A DNA stretch of 64,000 nt from Asanoa sp. WMMD1127. Its GTDB lineage: Bacteria; Actinomycetota; Actinomycetes; Mycobacteriales; Micromonosporaceae. The stretch is from NCBI RefSeq assembly GCF_029626225.1, contig NZ_JARUBP010000001.1:5642001-5706000 (forward strand), written 5' to 3'. A model generated the notes under the pieces. The model made no database searches. It saw only the letters and a program-made list of their open reading frames with translations, and was not told where the DNA came from. The stretch's first letter is position 1. Each line of letters opens with the position of its first letter. The translations under genes were made by a program, and so were the position numbers. Shown piece by piece: positions 1 to 8,301 of the stretch.

Positions 1-1
1 C

Positions 2-562
2 ATGGTGCCGCCGCCCGGCGGAGGGCTCTTCGACGCCGCGGGTGTGGCCCAGCGGTTCGATCTCCAGGGGAACGCCCGAATGCTGCTGCCCATGGTCATC
101 GACCTGCCGGCCCGCCGGCTGCTCTGGACCGACCTCACGCTGCCGGGCCGCGGCTACGGCCACAGCGTCGGTCGCCACGGCGACCAGCTCGCCCGGGCCG
201 CGGCCGACCAGTGGATCCATTTCCTCGGCGGCCACCGGGCGACGCTGCTCGACCTGTTGGCGTTCCACGCGGCCGGCCGGGCCGACCGCATCCTCGTCGG
301 TCACGCCGACGGCACCTGGACCCAGGTCCCGGCCGACCCGGCCGCGGTCCGCGCCGCGGCCGCGGCGTCCACCGGCGGGCTGGCGCCCGATCTGTCGGGG
401 CGCACGGTGCTGGCCGGCGCCCTCGATGTCGATGGCCTCGATCGCCTGGTGCCGTGGGCGGTCGGTGCCGGCTCGACCGCGCTGACCGTGACCGGCTCGG
501 CCGGCGATCCGTGGACGCCGCGCCGCGCCGAGTACCTCCTCGGCGATCTGCGGGCCGGCTGA
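2..562 (+). CDS. C-terminal part of an uncharacterised protein (SCO0854/MXAN_6230-like tail)
   Basis: The frame is open to the window edge, so the true start probably lies upstream; 186 residues are visible. The stretch MLLPMVIDLPARRLLWTDL followed by HSVGRHGDQLARAAADQWIHF resembles, from memory, the extreme C-terminus of the MXAN_6230/SCO0854 family, large actinobacterial proteins of unknown function with a RING-like segment. No RING motif is present in this tail. No signal peptide or membrane segment is visible. The gene ends 16 bases before the next start on the same strand, so the two may be co-transcribed. The family link is tentative. Confidence 0.55.
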   Translation: MVPPPGGGLFDAAGVAQRFDLQGNARMLLPMVIDLPARRLLWTDLTLPGRGYGHSVGRHGDQLARAAADQWIHFLGGHRATLLDLLAFHAAGRADRILVGHADGTWTQVPADPAAVRAAAAASTGGLAPDLSGRTVLAGALDVDGLDRLVPWAVGAGSTALTVTGSAGDPWTPRRAEYLLGDLRAG

Positions 563-578
563 CGGGAGAATTAGGCCC

Positions 579-1430
579 ATGGCGATGGAGGGGCTCGAGC
601 CGGTCGCCGACGTGTCGGCGGGGGACTGGCTCGCGGCCGCTCTGCCCCGACCGAACGGCGCCGTGTCGGGTGTGGTGCCGGGCAGCTTTCCGGCGTACGC
701 CCGGGTCCTGCACCCCGTCGAGCGCCACGACGGCGGGCCGGACACCACGTGGGCCCAGGTGTGCCAGGCGACCGGCCGCGTCGCCCATCCGCTGATGCAA
801 TGGTTGTCGATCATCACTCGGGCGGACGGCAGCGAGTGGACCGACGGTGACGTACGCCCAGGAGCGCTGGCGCCGCCGGCCTTGGCCGCGCTGCTCGACG
901 TGCTGGCTCCCTACGCCGGCGACCAGGTCTGTTGGCACGCCCTCTGGGAGGGCTGGGGCTGGGTCGGCGGTGGCGGCGTCGCGGTGATGAGCGTGGTCGA
1001 GCGCGACGACGACATTCCCGGACCGCGTGGCATCGTGCGCTACCAGGAGAGCACAGCCGACTGGGACGAGGACGCCGTGCCGGCGCTCGCGCCGCCCTTC
1101 GTGCCGACCGATCCCGGCGTGCCCCGCGAGGTCTGGGATCTGCCTCGCCTTCGACTGCCGGATCGCGACTACCTCCTCTATCGCGGTCCGTTGCGGGCGG
1201 CCCTGGCGATGGGCCACGACTTCGCCGGCGCCTTCGAACCCCAGTCGCCGAGCCTGCTCTGGCCGGCCGACCACGCCTGGTGCGTCGGCACCGAGATCGA
1301 CTTCGACTCGACGCTGGTGGCCGGCCCGCCCGAGCTGATCGCCGCCGTCCTGGCCGCGCCCACGCTCGAGGCCTATCCCGTGCGGGCCACGGACGACCTG
1401 TCGCTGACCGGCGACCGCATCAACACCTGA
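579..1430 (+). CDS. Conserved actinobacterial hypothetical protein
   Basis: A 283-residue soluble protein of unknown function. It starts at the first of two close ATGs (579 and 585), with GGGAGA about 11 bases upstream. Visible segments are GVVPGSFPAYARVLHP near the N-terminus, a Trp/Gly-rich middle (HALWEGWGWVGGGG), and a C-terminal block with LLWPADHAWCVGTEIDFDSTL. The layout resembles a family common in actinomycete genomes that has no assigned role. No catalytic motif, signal peptide or transmembrane helix is evident. It follows the preceding gene by 16 bases and converges on the 1481-4822 gene. Confidence 0.8.
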   Translation: MAMEGLEPVADVSAGDWLAAALPRPNGAVSGVVPGSFPAYARVLHPVERHDGGPDTTWAQVCQATGRVAHPLMQWLSIITRADGSEWTDGDVRPGALAPPALAALLDVLAPYAGDQVCWHALWEGWGWVGGGGVAVMSVVERDDDIPGPRGIVRYQESTADWDEDAVPALAPPFVPTDPGVPREVWDLPRLRLPDRDYLLYRGPLRAALAMGHDFAGAFEPQSPSLLWPADHAWCVGTEIDFDSTLVAGPPELIAAVLAAPTLEAYPVRATDDLSLTGDRINT

Positions 1431-1463
1431 CGGCCCGCCACCCCACGAGGGAGTGACGGGCCG
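1431..1463. terminator. Candidate bidirectional hairpin terminator
   Basis: CGGCCCG (1431-1437) and CGGGCCG (1457-1463) are perfect inverted 7-mers with a 19-base loop, in the short gap between two convergent genes. There is no T-run, as is usual in high-GC actinobacteria, so function is inferred from position only. Confidence 0.4.
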
Positions 1464-1480
1464 CCGCCGGCCGGGCAGGG

Positions 1481-4400
1481 TCAGTCGAACTGGACCCAGT
1501 TGAGGTTGACGAGGCCGGTCGTCGGGCCGCCGGTGACGCCGGTGAAGACCAGGAAGAGCTTGTGCGCGCCGGCCGCGTAGCTGACCGGGACCGCCGTCTC
1601 GACGAAGGCGCCGTTGCCCGTCGTCGCGTTGAGCGTGCCCGTGCCCGCCAGCGGGCCGGTGGGCGAGTCGATCCGCAGCTCGACCGTCGCCCGCGGGGTG
1701 CCCGCGGTGGCCGCCGATCCGCCCGAGTGCCGCAGCGTCACGGTCGACACACCGTCGAGGTTGATCGGGTCGAAGGCGATGCTGTCGCCCACGTCGATGC
1801 CGTTGACGTGCAGGCCGCCGCCGGTGTCACCGGTGTTGGCGACCGTCACGCCGGTCTGCACCTGCGCGAACTCCGCCTGCTGCCGCGGCGTCTGGATGAC
1901 CGCCTGCGACACCGTGGTCAGCGCCGGCTGACCGCCACCGCCCAGGTCGGTGTACGACGCGCTGACCGCGCCGAACAGGTAGCCGCCCGCGTGGTCGGCG
2001 CCGTCCGCCGGTGACTGGACGGTGCCCGTGCAGCCGGTGGTCGAGCCGTCCGGGTGGCCGTGCGTGTCGTGGCCGAGCACGAACGTCACCACGACCCGCG
2101 TGCAGTCGATCGGCCCGTCCTCGGGGTCGCTGACCTCGACCGTGTACGGGATCGAGTCACCCCAGTCGAAGAAGGAACCCGCGACCGGTGTGGTGACACG
2201 GACCGACGGCGCCGTGTTCCCGACCGTGATGACCGTCGTCAGCACGCCGGTCTTGCCACTCGAGTCGGTCACGGTCAGCTTGGCCACATAGGACCCGTTC
2301 TCCGTGTACGTGTAGGTCGGGTTCGGGTCCGCCGAGTCCACCGTGCCGTCGTTGGTGAAGTCCCAGGCGTACGAGATGGACTCGCCCGGGTCCGGGTCGA
2401 AGGTGCCGGCCGACGAGAACGCGACCGTCAGCGGTGCCTGGCCGGACGTCGGTGTCGCGGACAGCTTCACCACCGGCGACCGGGTGCCCTTGACGTAGCG
2501 GATGACCGACAGCTGCGCGTCCGGGTTGGCGTTGAAGAAGCCGTCGCCGTACTCCAGCACGTAGAGCGCGCCGTCCGGGCCGAACTCCATCTCCATCGGG
2601 TTGTCGAAGAGGGTGCCGGGCAGGAACTGCTCCACGCCGGTCAGGTTGCCCTTGCCGTCGGTGCGCATCATGAACAGCTTGTCGCGGGTGAACTCGCCGA
2701 ACACCACGGCGTTGTTGAAATATTCCGGGAACTTGACCTGCGAGGTGCTGTCGGCGTCGTACTTGTAGATGGGGCCGCCGTGCGGGCCGACGCCACCTGT
2801 CCCGATCACCGGCCACTTGAAGTCGCAGGCGATGGGCGGGTTCTGCAGGTACGCGCTGCCGCACGGCGTGCGGGCCTCGTAGGTGTACCAGAACTGCGGC
2901 TGCTGCACCGCCGGCAGCACGGTCAGGCCCGTGTTGTGCCGGGAGTCGTTGACCGGGGCGCCGCAGTTGAACGGCTCACCGGACGTCCGCGTCGCGAAGT
3001 CGAAGTCCACATAGGGCAGACTCGGCGACATGCACAGCGGCCAGCCGTAGTTGCCGGCCTTGTTGGTCGAGAACCACCGCCCGGTGCCCTCCGGCCCGCG
3101 GGTCGGGTTGGAGGTGCGCGAGTCGGGGGAGTAGTCGGCGACGTAGAGCCGGCCCGAGCTGTCCACGTCGAAGCGGAACGGGTTGCGCAGGCCCATCAGG
3201 AAGATCTCCGGACGGGTCTTCCCGTCGACGTCCGTCGACTCGGGGAACAGGTTCCCGGCCGGGGACGTGTAGGTCCCGTTGGCCTTCACCTTGATCCGCA
3301 GCACCTTGCCCCGCAAGTCGTTGGTGTTGGCCGACGAGCGCCGGGCGTCGTAGCCCGGACCCTGGTTCGGTGAGTCGTTGATCGGCGTGAAGCCGTCCGA
3401 GCCGCCGGCGTTGGTGTCATCGCCGGTGATCAGGAACAGGTTGCCCTTGCCGTCGAACTTCACCTTGCCGGCCACGTGGCAGCAGATGCCGCGGTCGACG
3501 TCGACCCGGATGATCTGCTGCTCGGAGGCCATGTCGAGGTGCGGCGTGGGCGACTCCACCAGCTTGAACCGGGAAAGCTGGTTGTAGCCCTTGAACTTGT
3601 CCCACGTGGTCGGGTCGGTGCTCGTCGCCGGTGCGTCGCCCTCGTTGACACCCGGGGTCGCCGGATTGTCCACGGGAGTGTTCAGCGGCGGCGCGTAGTA
3701 GACGTACACCCACTTGTTGGTGGCGAAGTCGGGGTCGATCGCCAGTGTCTGCAGGCCGTCCTCGTCGTGCGAGTAGACCGGGATGGTGGTGATGACCGGG
3801 CTGGCGTTGGTCGTCGGGTCGTACATCCGGATCTGACCGCCGCGGGTGTTGTGCAGCACCCGGCCGTCGGGCAGCACGGCCAGCGACATCGGCTCGCCGG
3901 GCTCGTCGTTGAGCGTGACCTTCTCGTAGTTGGCCAGCACGGTCGCGCCGCAGTCGCCCTCGACCACGCCGGACGCCCACTGGATGCCGCCGAGCAGGTG
4001 CCGCTTGTACGCCGCCGCCCGGTAGGTCTCGATCGAGTGGCCGAGTCCGGTGTAGAACGACCGGCCGCCCTGGTAGTCCTTGCACCAGCTGATCGGGTGG
4101 TCGAAGCCCATCGTGCCGCCGGTGACGGTCTTCTCGTCGACGGTGGCGAGCACATGGGACTGGCCGCGGACGTTGGCGGTGAAGTTGTACCACTCCTCCG
4201 TCAGGGTCAGCGTGCGCGGCACCGTCTCGGTCGCCGGGTGGACCCGGTCGGCGACGTCGACGTTGCCGGGCTCGACACCGGTGACACCGGCCACCTTGGC
4301 GCCGACCAGCGACTGGTAGAACGCCCAGTTCGGCTCGGTCTCGGCCGCCGCGTGCACGCCGACGTAGCCGCCGCCGGCCTTGACGTAGCCCTCGAACGCG

Positions 4401-4822
4401 GCCTCCTGGGCCGGGTTGAGGATGTCGCCGGTGGTGTTGAGGAACACGACGGCGCGGAACTTCGCCAGGTTGGCGGCCGTGAAGTCCGCGGCGTTCTGCG
4501 ACACCGTGACGGTGAAGTCGTTGTCCTTGGCCAAAGCCCGGATCGTCGCGACACCGTCCTGGATGGACGGCCGGCGCACACCGGCGGTCTTGGTGAAGAC
4601 GAGCACCTTATAGGTCTCGGGCGCCCGAGCCGACGAGCGCAGGGTCTCAGGGCCGTTCTCGGCCGCGACCAGCGGCTCGGGGTCCGCGGTGCGGGAGCTG
4701 CCCGCCGCGGGGTCGGTGGCGCGGGGATCCGCCTGTGCGCCGGCCGGAGCCAGCACCACCAGCGGAAGCCCGACGGTCGCCGCGGCCAGCGTTGCCAGCC
4801 GTCGGCGGAGGGTGGATGGCAT
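1481..4822 (-). CDS. Secreted ThuA domain / PQQ-type glucose-sorbosone dehydrogenase with PKD domain
   Basis: A 1113-residue exported protein. ATG at 4822 is chosen over an upstream start because GGAGGA precedes it and it opens a signal peptide (LRRR, hydrophobic run, AGAQA cleavage region). Domains: ThuA-like (about residues 71-285, with GGGYVGVHAA and GFDHPISW), six-bladed glucose/sorbosone dehydrogenase propeller (about 300-755, with RGICCHVAGKV, RSSANTNDLRGKVLRIKV and GLRNPFRFDVD), PKD (about 790-870, YAWDFTNDGT), then a C-terminal region with LGHDTHGHP between two cysteines. Such proteins oxidise sugars outside the cell using PQQ in characterised relatives; this substrate is unknown. The gene lies downstream of the 4899-6002 sugar-isomerase-like gene. 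A shorter paralog is at 59816-61894. Confidence 0.9.
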   Translation of the reverse strand: MPSTLRRRLATLAAATVGLPLVVLAPAGAQADPRATDPAAGSSRTADPEPLVAAENGPETLRSSARAPETYKVLVFTKTAGVRRPSIQDGVATIRALAKDNDFTVTVSQNAADFTAANLAKFRAVVFLNTTGDILNPAQEAAFEGYVKAGGGYVGVHAAAETEPNWAFYQSLVGAKVAGVTGVEPGNVDVADRVHPATETVPRTLTLTEEWYNFTANVRGQSHVLATVDEKTVTGGTMGFDHPISWCKDYQGGRSFYTGLGHSIETYRAAAYKRHLLGGIQWASGVVEGDCGATVLANYEKVTLNDEPGEPMSLAVLPDGRVLHNTRGGQIRMYDPTTNASPVITTIPVYSHDEDGLQTLAIDPDFATNKWVYVYYAPPLNTPVDNPATPGVNEGDAPATSTDPTTWDKFKGYNQLSRFKLVESPTPHLDMASEQQIIRVDVDRGICCHVAGKVKFDGKGNLFLITGDDTNAGGSDGFTPINDSPNQGPGYDARRSSANTNDLRGKVLRIKVKANGTYTSPAGNLFPESTDVDGKTRPEIFLMGLRNPFRFDVDSSGRLYVADYSPDSRTSNPTRGPEGTGRWFSTNKAGNYGWPLCMSPSLPYVDFDFATRTSGEPFNCGAPVNDSRHNTGLTVLPAVQQPQFWYTYEARTPCGSAYLQNPPIACDFKWPVIGTGGVGPHGGPIYKYDADSTSQVKFPEYFNNAVVFGEFTRDKLFMMRTDGKGNLTGVEQFLPGTLFDNPMEMEFGPDGALYVLEYGDGFFNANPDAQLSVIRYVKGTRSPVVKLSATPTSGQAPLTVAFSSAGTFDPDPGESISYAWDFTNDGTVDSADPNPTYTYTENGSYVAKLTVTDSSGKTGVLTTVITVGNTAPSVRVTTPVAGSFFDWGDSIPYTVEVSDPEDGPIDCTRVVVTFVLGHDTHGHPDGSTTGCTGTVQSPADGADHAGGYLFGAVSASYTDLGGGGQPALTTVSQAVIQTPRQQAEFAQVQTGVTVANTGDTGGGLHVNGIDVGDSIAFDPINLDGVSTVTLRHSGGSAATAGTPRATVELRIDSPTGPLAGTGTLNATTGNGAFVETAVPVSYAAGAHKLFLVFTGVTGGPTTGLVNLNWVQFD

Positions 4823-4856
4823 TCGTTCCTCCGGGGTGTGGGGGTATCGCCTCGGA

Positions 4857-4884
4857 GGCCGGGCGCGCGCCGCCGCGCCCGGCC
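4857..4884 (-). terminator. Perfect 11-bp hairpin between two secreted-protein genes
   Basis: GGCCGGGCGCG (4857-4867) pairs perfectly with CGCGCCCGGCC (4874-4884) across a six-base loop. It begins 14 bases beyond the stop codon of the 4899-6002 gene and 34 bases before the start of the next gene. It may terminate the first transcript or reduce read-through into the dehydrogenase gene. No T-run follows. Confidence 0.55.
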
Positions 4885-4898
4885 CGCTCAAACGGGGT

Positions 4899-6002
4899 TC
4901 AGCGACCGCGCTTGTAGATGGTCAGCTCGGACATGTTCTGGTAGGACAGCGCCGCGAAGTCCAGCGACTGGCCCGGGTTGGTCGCGCCGCCGGGCGCGTT
5001 GTCCTGCTCCCAGTTGGCGTGCCGGTAGTCGGCGTCGCCGATGGTCTCGAAGAACTGCTGGAAGTTGATGTCACCCTCGCCGAGCGGCACCATCTCGTAG
5101 CCGTTGGGCAGCGTGCTGTTGCGGTTGCCGTCCTTGGCGTGGAACAGCGGGAACCGGTCGCCCCGGGCGGCCACGTTGAGGATCGGGTCGAACAGGTCCG
5201 TACGCTCGACGCCGCGCTTGTCGATGAACTTCTGGTGCTTGAACCGGGCCACGTACGCCCAGTAGATGTCCAGCTCGAAGAAGACGTACCGCGGGTCGGC
5301 CTTGCCGAAGAAGTACTCCAGGCGCCGCATGCCGGACGACCGGGTGGGCCGGCCGTTGACGTCGAACGGACCCTCGTCGAGCAGGAAGGAGTACGCCGCG
5401 TCGTGGTTGTGCGTGTAGAGCTTGAGGCCGCGCTTGCGCGCCTGCCGGCCGAGCTCGTTCCACAGGTCGGCGGCCGCGTCCCAGTCCGACGTGTAGCTGG
5501 AGTTCGTCGGGTCCGAGCCGGTGCCGATGTGCTTCATGCCCAGCGTCTCGGCGATGTCGAGCTGCTGGGTGAAGGTGGTCGCGTTGATCGACGTGTGCGT
5601 GCCGTTGGCGACCAGCCCGTTGTCGTCGAGGATCTTGCGGATCTCCTCGGGCGTGATCTGCCGGCCCAGGATCGAGGTGTGCTGGTTGTAGCCGGCGAAC
5701 TCGACCTCCTTGTAGCCGAGCTCGGCGACCCGGGCCAGGACCCGCTCGAATCCGTACGGGACGCCGCTGTCGTCGGGCGCGGCCGAGATCCGGTCGCGCA
5801 CCGAGTACAGGATGATGCCGCGGCGCCGCTGCGGGATCAGCTCCTCGGGGTGCAGGTTGCGCGTGCCGATCGCCGGGGTGCTGGTCGACAGCACCGGCAG
5901 ACCGGCGGCGCCGAGCGCGGCGCCGGCCGCGGCCGAGGCCTTGAGGATGTTGCGCCGGGTGAGCCGGCGGCGCTCGGCGGGGTCCAACGGAGTTTCGGTC
6001 AT
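4899..6002 (-). CDS. Tat-exported sugar phosphate isomerase/epimerase-like TIM-barrel protein
   Basis: A 367-residue protein. ATG at 6002 is chosen because it puts a twin-arginine signal right at the N-terminus (LTRRNILKASAAAG, then an Ala/Gly-rich hydrophobic run), with a GGAC/GAGAGG-type ribosome site upstream. The remainder matches the xylose isomerase-like TIM-barrel superfamily: ELGYKEVEFAGY, GTHTSINATTF, YTHNHDAAYSF, FELDIYWAYVA and PLFHAKDGN, which carry the expected Glu, His and Asp metal-ligand positions. Export plus the neighbouring secreted PQQ-type dehydrogenase suggests the pair works on oxidised sugars outside the membrane. A LacI-type palindrome at 6076-6087 lies 74 bases upstream. 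Substrate unknown. Confidence 0.87.
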   Translation of the reverse strand: MTETPLDPAERRRLTRRNILKASAAAGAALGAAGLPVLSTSTPAIGTRNLHPEELIPQRRRGIILYSVRDRISAAPDDSGVPYGFERVLARVAELGYKEVEFAGYNQHTSILGRQITPEEIRKILDDNGLVANGTHTSINATTFTQQLDIAETLGMKHIGTGSDPTNSSYTSDWDAAADLWNELGRQARKRGLKLYTHNHDAAYSFLLDEGPFDVNGRPTRSSGMRRLEYFFGKADPRYVFFELDIYWAYVARFKHQKFIDKRGVERTDLFDPILNVAARGDRFPLFHAKDGNRNSTLPNGYEMVPLGEGDINFQQFFETIGDADYRHANWEQDNAPGGATNPGQSLDFAALSYQNMSELTIYKRGR

Positions 6003-6458
6003 CGTCGTCCGTCCTCTCGGCGGCGGACAGCCGCCAGCGGCGCGACGGCAGGGTGCCGCCGCGATGGGATGAGCGTGAATCGATTCAGGCGCCGCCGACG
6101 CGCCCGGCGTGGTCGAATCCGTCAGGGGCAGGTACAGGCCGCGGTGCCACGCGCGGCGGGCGGCCGGCGCTGGGATCACCAGCCAACCCGTGGTGTGTCC
6201 TGTGTGTTACGGGAGACACTAATGTCAGTGACGGCCAAAAGATAGATGGTTGAGAGCGAAAGTTCTTCATGGATGGCCGTAACTTTTGCACAACCAGCGG
6301 AAAGTCCATTGAGGTCCGCGAACTCACTCACGGTAGTGAATATTTGCGCTGGTCGTCAAGGTTGCTTGCCGGCCGACAACCTGTTCGCATACCGAACAGC
6401 ACCGCCGCTTCTCCGCCGACAGTTCGCACAAGGCGCGCGGGCCTGGCAGGCTACGTGG
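6003..6458. other. Divergent intergenic region with operator and A+T-richer palindromic stretch
   Basis: About 456 bases without a convincing gene separate the 4899-6002 gene from the DUF2625 gene. They hold the LacI-type palindrome at 6076-6087, a partial palindrome GACACTAATGTC at 6215-6226, and a visibly A+T-richer stretch at about 6205-6360 with nested inverted repeats: ACGGCCA/TGGCCGT (6231/6274), GGTTG/CAACC (6248/6291) and AAGTT/AACTT (6260/6281). Promoters in both directions are expected here. Confidence 0.5.
6076..6087. promoter_or_regulatory. LacI-family operator TGAATCGATTCA
   Basis: A perfect 12-bp palindrome, TGAATCGATTCA, 74 bases upstream of the Tat-exported isomerase gene on the minus strand. 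The identical sequence occurs at 31562-31573 in front of the alpha-L-rhamnosidase gene, and close variants sit at the rha genes. Central CG with symmetric arms is typical of LacI-family sites. The likely regulator is the LacI protein encoded at 23600-24625. Confidence 0.72.
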
Positions 6459-7076
6459 GTGGAACGGCCAGCGTGGGACGAGATCGCGGACGCGGTGGCG
6501 GCGGCGCCGTACCCGGTCCAGGTGTTGCCGGCCGATCCAAGACGGTCCGCCGGATGCCTCGCCCGCCTGGAGATCACCACCCGGTCGTGGCTCGGCGCCG
6601 TCGTTGCCAACAGCGGTGGCCTGCTCGTCGACCATGGCTGGCTGCGGGCCCTGGGCGGCGGGCATGACGGGCTGCCCGACGTGGCCGCGCACCTGGATCC
6701 CGCCGACGGCCGGCTGGTCGTCGGGTTCGACGTGCTGGGTGGACAGTTCACCTGGTCGCGGGCGCGGCCGCAGGCCCGTCCGACGATCCATTACTTCGGC
6801 CCCGAGGATCTCGCCCTCGACGATCTGGAGGTCGGCTACGCCGAGTGGCTCGACGCGATGCTCGGCGGCGCGCTCACCGCGTTCTACTCGGCCGTGCGCT
6901 GGCCGGGCTGGGAGGACGAGGTGCTGGCCGTGCCGCCGGACCAGGGGATCAGTCTCTGGCCGCCGCCTTGGACCAGCGAAGGCAAGGATCTCTCGGCCGT
7001 TTCCCGCCGACCGATCCCCCTGGCCGAGCTCGTCTCCGCGCACGCGGACCTGGCGCGTCAGCTCGGGTTCCGCTGA
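6459..7076 (+). CDS. DUF2625 family protein
   Basis: The family region starts at RPAWDEIADAV and runs through PYPVQVLP, LEITTRSWLGAVVANSGG, LLVDHGWLRALGGG and IHYFGPEDLALDDLEVGY, matching DUF2625, whose function is unknown. I chose GTG at 6459 (205 residues), with GGCAGG eight bases upstream, because it sits just before the conserved start. The frame stays open upstream to an ATG at 6246, but that extension lies in the A+T-richer regulatory region and does not look coding. Its stop codon is one base from that of the convergent gene at 7078. No export signal is visible. Confidence 0.8.
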   Translation: MERPAWDEIADAVAAAPYPVQVLPADPRRSAGCLARLEITTRSWLGAVVANSGGLLVDHGWLRALGGGHDGLPDVAAHLDPADGRLVVGFDVLGGQFTWSRARPQARPTIHYFGPEDLALDDLEVGYAEWLDAMLGGALTAFYSAVRWPGWEDEVLAVPPDQGISLWPPPWTSEGKDLSAVSRRPIPLAELVSAHADLARQLGFR

Positions 7077-7077
7077 C

Positions 7078-8286
7078 TCACCAGCTGTGCAGGGTGCCGT
7101 CCTCGAGGCGGTTGACCGGCAGCGCGGCCGGGCGGTACGGGTACTGCGCCGCCAGTTCCTCGTCGATGTCGACGCCCAGGCCCGGCTTCTCCGAGGGGTG
7201 CAGGTAGCCGTCCGCGAAGTGGTAGCCGTGCGGGAAGACCGCGTCCGTCTCGGCCGTGTGGCGCATGTATTCCTGCAAGCCGAAGTTCGGGATCGCGATG
7301 TCGAGGTGCAGCGCCGCCGACATGCAGACCGGCGACAGGTCCGTGGCGCCGTGCGAGCCGCTGCGCACGTGGTAGAGCGCGGCCAGGTCGAAGATGCGGC
7401 GCAGGTGGGTGATGCCGCCGGCGTGCACGACCGTGGCCCGGATGTAGTCGATCAGCTGCTCGGTGATCAGCTGCTGGCAGTCCCAGATGCCGCTGAAGAT
7501 CTCGCCGATGGCGATCGGCGTGGTGGTGTGCCGGCGGATCAACCGCAGGCTCTCCTGCAGCTCGGCCGGGGTCGGATCCTCGATCCAGGTCAGCGCGTAC
7601 GGCTCGAGCGCCTTGCCCAACCGCGCCGCCTCGATCGGGGTGAGCCGGTGGTGCACGTCGTGCAGGAGTCGCAGCGCCGGGCCGAACTCGTCGCGCACCC
7701 GGGCGAACACCGACGGCGTGTGCGCCAGGTAGCGCTCGGTCGACCAGACCGCCTCCGACGGCACCGCGGCGTCGGCCGGCTCGTAGAACATCTTGTCGCC
7801 GCTGACGCCGTACGTCGTCGCCAGTCCCGGCACGCCCGTCTGCACCCGGACGGCCCTATAGCCCAGGTCGACGTAGCGGGCCACCTCGACCAGCACGTCG
7901 TCGACGGTCTCGGCGTTCGCGTGCCCGTACACCGTGACGCCTTCGCGACTGCGACCGCCGAGCAGCTGGTAGACCGGCAGGCCGGCGGCCTTGCCCTTGA
8001 TGTCCCACAGCGCCGTGTCGACCGCCGCGATCGCGGTCATCGTCACCGGGCCGCGCCGCCAGTAGGCGCCCTTGTAGAGGTATTGCCACGTGTCCTCGAT
8101 GCGGGAGGCGTCGCGGCCGATCAGCGTGGGCGCCACGTGGTCGCGCAGGTAGCTCGCCACCGCCAGCTCGCGCCCGTTGAGCGTGGCGTCGCCGACGCCG
8201 GTCAGGCCGTCGTCCGTCACGATCTTGAGGGTGACGAAGTTGCGACCGGGGCAGGTGACGATGACCCGCGCGTCGACGATCTTCAC
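7078..8286 (-). CDS. manD: D-mannonate dehydratase, enolase superfamily (ManD/RspA type)
   Basis: A 402-residue enolase-superfamily enzyme of typical ManD length. Metal ligands Asp210 (LLHDVHH), Glu236 (IEDPTP) and Glu262 (GEIF), with acid/base candidates Tyr159 and His212, fall at the same numbers I recall for the characterised Novosphingobium enzyme. ManD converts D-mannonate to 2-keto-3-deoxygluconate in the cytoplasm, though some members act poorly or on D-gluconate. It is the last gene of the operon; the gap after the preceding gene's stop is 15 bases. The context of a dehydrogenase, isomerases and a sugar ABC transporter supports sugar-acid catabolism. Exact substrate is not proven. Confidence 0.87.
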   Translation of the reverse strand: MKIVDARVIVTCPGRNFVTLKIVTDDGLTGVGDATLNGRELAVASYLRDHVAPTLIGRDASRIEDTWQYLYKGAYWRRGPVTMTAIAAVDTALWDIKGKAAGLPVYQLLGGRSREGVTVYGHANAETVDDVLVEVARYVDLGYRAVRVQTGVPGLATTYGVSGDKMFYEPADAAVPSEAVWSTERYLAHTPSVFARVRDEFGPALRLLHDVHHRLTPIEAARLGKALEPYALTWIEDPTPAELQESLRLIRRHTTTPIAIGEIFSGIWDCQQLITEQLIDYIRATVVHAGGITHLRRIFDLAALYHVRSGSHGATDLSPVCMSAALHLDIAIPNFGLQEYMRHTAETDAVFPHGYHFADGYLHPSEKPGLGVDIDEELAAQYPYRPAALPVNRLEDGTLHSW

Positions 8287-8301
8287 GGCTGCCTCCGAGG
8301 G

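Noticed and set aside
135-1274. Long open frames on the opposite strand of most genes
   Set aside because: They are Arg/Pro/Gly/Ala-rich translations that arise in GC-rich DNA opposite or out of frame with real genes; none shows a domain, and each covers a recognised gene.
4823-4891. Upstream start for the ThuA/PQQ-type dehydrogenase at 4891
   Set aside because: It would put an Arg/Pro-rich stretch before the signal peptide and run through the hairpin; ATG 4822 has a good ribosome site.
6003-6179. Upstream start for the Tat protein at 6179
   Set aside because: It would bury the twin-arginine motif and cross the LacI-type operator.
6246-6458. N-terminal extension of the DUF2625 gene to ATG 6246
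   Set aside because: The extension lies in the A+T-richer palindromic region, has no family similarity and precedes the conserved start of the domain.
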